Below are positions 62,320-64,000 of a stretch of 64,000 nt of DNA, one piece after another. The stretch lies in the NCBI RefSeq assembly GCF_011397635.1, contig NC_064753.1, forward strand, positions 42,218,322 to 42,282,321, written 5' to 3'. The notes beneath the pieces are model-generated. The model saw only the letters and a list, made by a program, of their open reading frames with translations, was not told the DNA's origin and did no database searches. Made by a program: the position numbers and the translations under genes. The DNA comes from Epinephelus fuscoguttatus (Eukaryota > Chordata > Actinopteri > Perciformes > Serranidae). How positions within the stretch are numbered: the first letter of the stretch is position 1; the number at the start of each line of letters is the position of its first letter.

Positions 62320-62645
62320 TATTCATTATCTGTAACCGCTTATCCTGTTGAGGGTCGTGGACGGGGCTGGAGCCTATCCCAGCTGACATTGGGTGAGAGG
62401 CAGGGTACACCCTGGACAGGTCACCAGACTATCACAGGGCTGACACACAGAGACAGACAACCATTCACACTCACATTCACACCTATGGACAATTTAGAGT
62501 CACCAATTAACCTGCATGTCTTTGGACTGTGGGAGGAAGCTGGAGCACCTGGAGAAAACCCACACTGACACGGGGAGAACATGCAAACTCTGCACAGAAG
62601 GGCTCCTTCACCCTGGGTTCGAACCAGGAACCCTCTTGCTGTGAC
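62320..62645 (+). repeat. Common teleost repeat, copy 2
   Basis: It runs from GTAACCGCTTATCCTGTTGA through GGAGCCTATCCCAGCTGACA, GGACTGTGGGAGGAAGCTGG and GGGTTCGAACCAGGAACCCT to TTGCTGTGA. It lies just beyond the ano1 exon at 62213-62102. The GGTTCGAACC word resembles a tRNA B box, but there is no tRNA fold. Confidence 0.65.
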
Positions 62646-63480
62646 TGACTTTGCAGTGTTATACAGCTTTAATATGTTTTGTAAAAGACTGCTGCAACTT
62701 TCAGTAAACTGAAAATAGTGTCACGGTTTGATGTCCGGCTGTAATCCCCTGCATGAGTCATTTATGTGTTTTTATTTTCATTTCTATTACTTAATTGCAT
62801 CCTATTTACAAGTGCCACTAACAACAACAAATGTGTCTCCTGGTGAGGTACAGAGTGTGTGTACTATCTCTTTTCATTTTGTAATAACACCATTAAAATG
62901 TTAAACTGTGTCATTACAAAACGCAGCATGACAGTCCAACAATTAGTGAAGAGTCTTAAATTCAGCAAACTGACAAAGTAATGTCAACAATATAATATTA
63001 TTTCTGATTTGAACTGACACACTGGTCACACCAGACCAAGTAAGGCTGCAGCAGCAAAACCCCTGAGTGTAGTGAAATGGCCGACTGTGATTAATTTCTT
63101 ATTATTTCAACTTCAACAAAGTTGTGCTTTAAATTGCCTCGGGTTATTTTTTATGCAGAGTGGTGTATTGAGGTAGCGTCCATTTCTTATGCAAACTGAT
63201 AAATACTTAAAGATGCCTTCCAGACGTGTTTTGAAGGCATATAATATACTTTGAATAATGACTCGTGTCTGATTTGGTTTTTCCACAAAACTTTTCCAAC
63301 AAAACTGAAACAAAAACAAAAAGAGTACATCTCCTTCTTCTCCCTAAATGAAGAAGAATCTATGAATATGAAAATACTTTTTGTTTCACTCAAACTTCTT
63401 TCTGTCATGCCCTGTTGCAGAAGCCGAAATAAGCGTACGCCCCACAATTTTTCGTTTTCACTTTTAATAATTGGGAACAA
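62646..63480. other. ano1 intron, nothing recognised
   Basis: AT-rich with no exon of the anoctamin family on the - strand and no clear repeat family. Confidence 0.45.
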
Positions 63481-63482
63481 AG

Positions 63483-63670
63483 GGGCGCCCACAGCTCACT
63501 TTCTAGAGCAGGTGCCCCATGTACAAAGGCTGTGTACCTGCCACAGTTGCCACGGGTTCAATTCCAACCCACAGCCCTCTGCTGCATGGCATTCCCCCCT
63601 CTGTCCCCCACACAATAGCTGTCAAATAATAGCAAAAAGCCCCAAAAATATCTTTAACAAAAAAATAAAA
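63483..63670 (+). mobile_element. tRNA-derived SINE
   Basis: The tRNA-like head has a B box GGGTTCAATTCC at about 63555. The body GCCCTCTGCTGCATGGCATT is the diagnostic word of a very common teleost SINE, followed by a C/T-rich part and an A-rich tail ending in AACAAAAAAATAAAAAC. Confidence 0.65.
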
Positions 63671-64000
63671 ACATTTGTTGATTTTTTCCCTGCATGAATC
63701 AAACTCATTCATCTTTGTTTGATTCCATGATTTCCCCCCAGTTGTCCACACCCCATCTGCAGTGGAAAAATGTAACGCAAACATTCCTGTAAGGTTTATA
63801 CAAGACTGATTAGTTTCCAAAGAAGCTGTGATGTCACAAAATCCTGCTGGAACGTGTCATATGGATTGTTTTATCATGTTTATCTGTTCTATAGACACCA
63901 CATCTATTGCATGTCTGTCCTGGGAGACAGATCCCTCTTCAGCTGTTCCTTCTTAGGGTTTCTACTAGGCGTGGGTGGTATCTAATTGTTTTTATATCCT

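Noticed and set aside
62600-62640. GGTTCGAACC word resembling a tRNA B box
   Set aside because: No A box at the right spacing and no cloverleaf. The word is part of a repeat present twice in the window.

Overview
The window is nuclear DNA of a teleost fish, probably a percomorph-type euteleost. It is AT-rich and intron-rich, and it is packed with teleost-style repeats: hAT and Harbinger MITEs, L2/Rex-like LINE tails and a tRNA-derived SINE. Its coding content is vertebrate: six-cysteine astacin proteases (a mainly fish radiation) next to the conserved fadd-ano1 pair.

Left part (1-34,900, genes on the + strand). About 10 kb of intergenic repeats are followed by three tandem astacin-family secreted zinc metalloproteases: gene 1 (10,117-14,862), gene 2 (17,573-20,158) and gene 3 (26,596-about 31,609). 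Each is split by about eight introns. Core exon lengths are the same in all three (118/121, 179, 82 and 125 nt) with the same phases, so they are tandem duplicates. All have a signal peptide, a propeptide with a GDI aspartate-switch motif, a mature start at NADPC, six cysteines, the HExxHxxGFxHExxR zinc site and a Met-turn. They belong to the hatching-enzyme / nephrosin / C6AST group. The introns argue against a euteleost HCE gene, which is typically intronless, but I cannot name the orthologues. Genes 2 and 3 have a TATA box, a short non-coding first exon and a 4-nt microexon. A dead copy of the gene 2 promoter and first exon lies at 6,449-7,275, interrupted by nested insertions.

Middle (34,900-39,600, - strand). 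A complete two-exon fadd gene (190 aa: death-effector domain in exon 1, death domain in exon 2) has a 3.9 kb repeat-filled intron. An IRF/ETS-like motif sits just upstream of its start codon.

Right part (about 41,000-64,000, - strand). The 3' half of ano1 (TMEM16A calcium-activated chloride channel) is present: nine consecutive coding exons, 379 residues to the stop, with all six calcium-binding residues in place. The 5' half lies beyond the right edge. Order and orientation ano1 -> fadd match the mammalian ANO1-FADD neighbourhood, but the next mammalian neighbour (PPFIA1) is not seen. The astacin cluster occupies that side.

The rest is intergenic or intronic sequence dominated by mobile-element remnants. 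Several have readable target-site duplications. No CRISPR, operon, rRNA or functional tRNA gene was seen. Exon boundaries were read by eye from GT/AG signals, phase and homology and should be good to the base except where flagged (the last exons of astacin genes 1 and 3).
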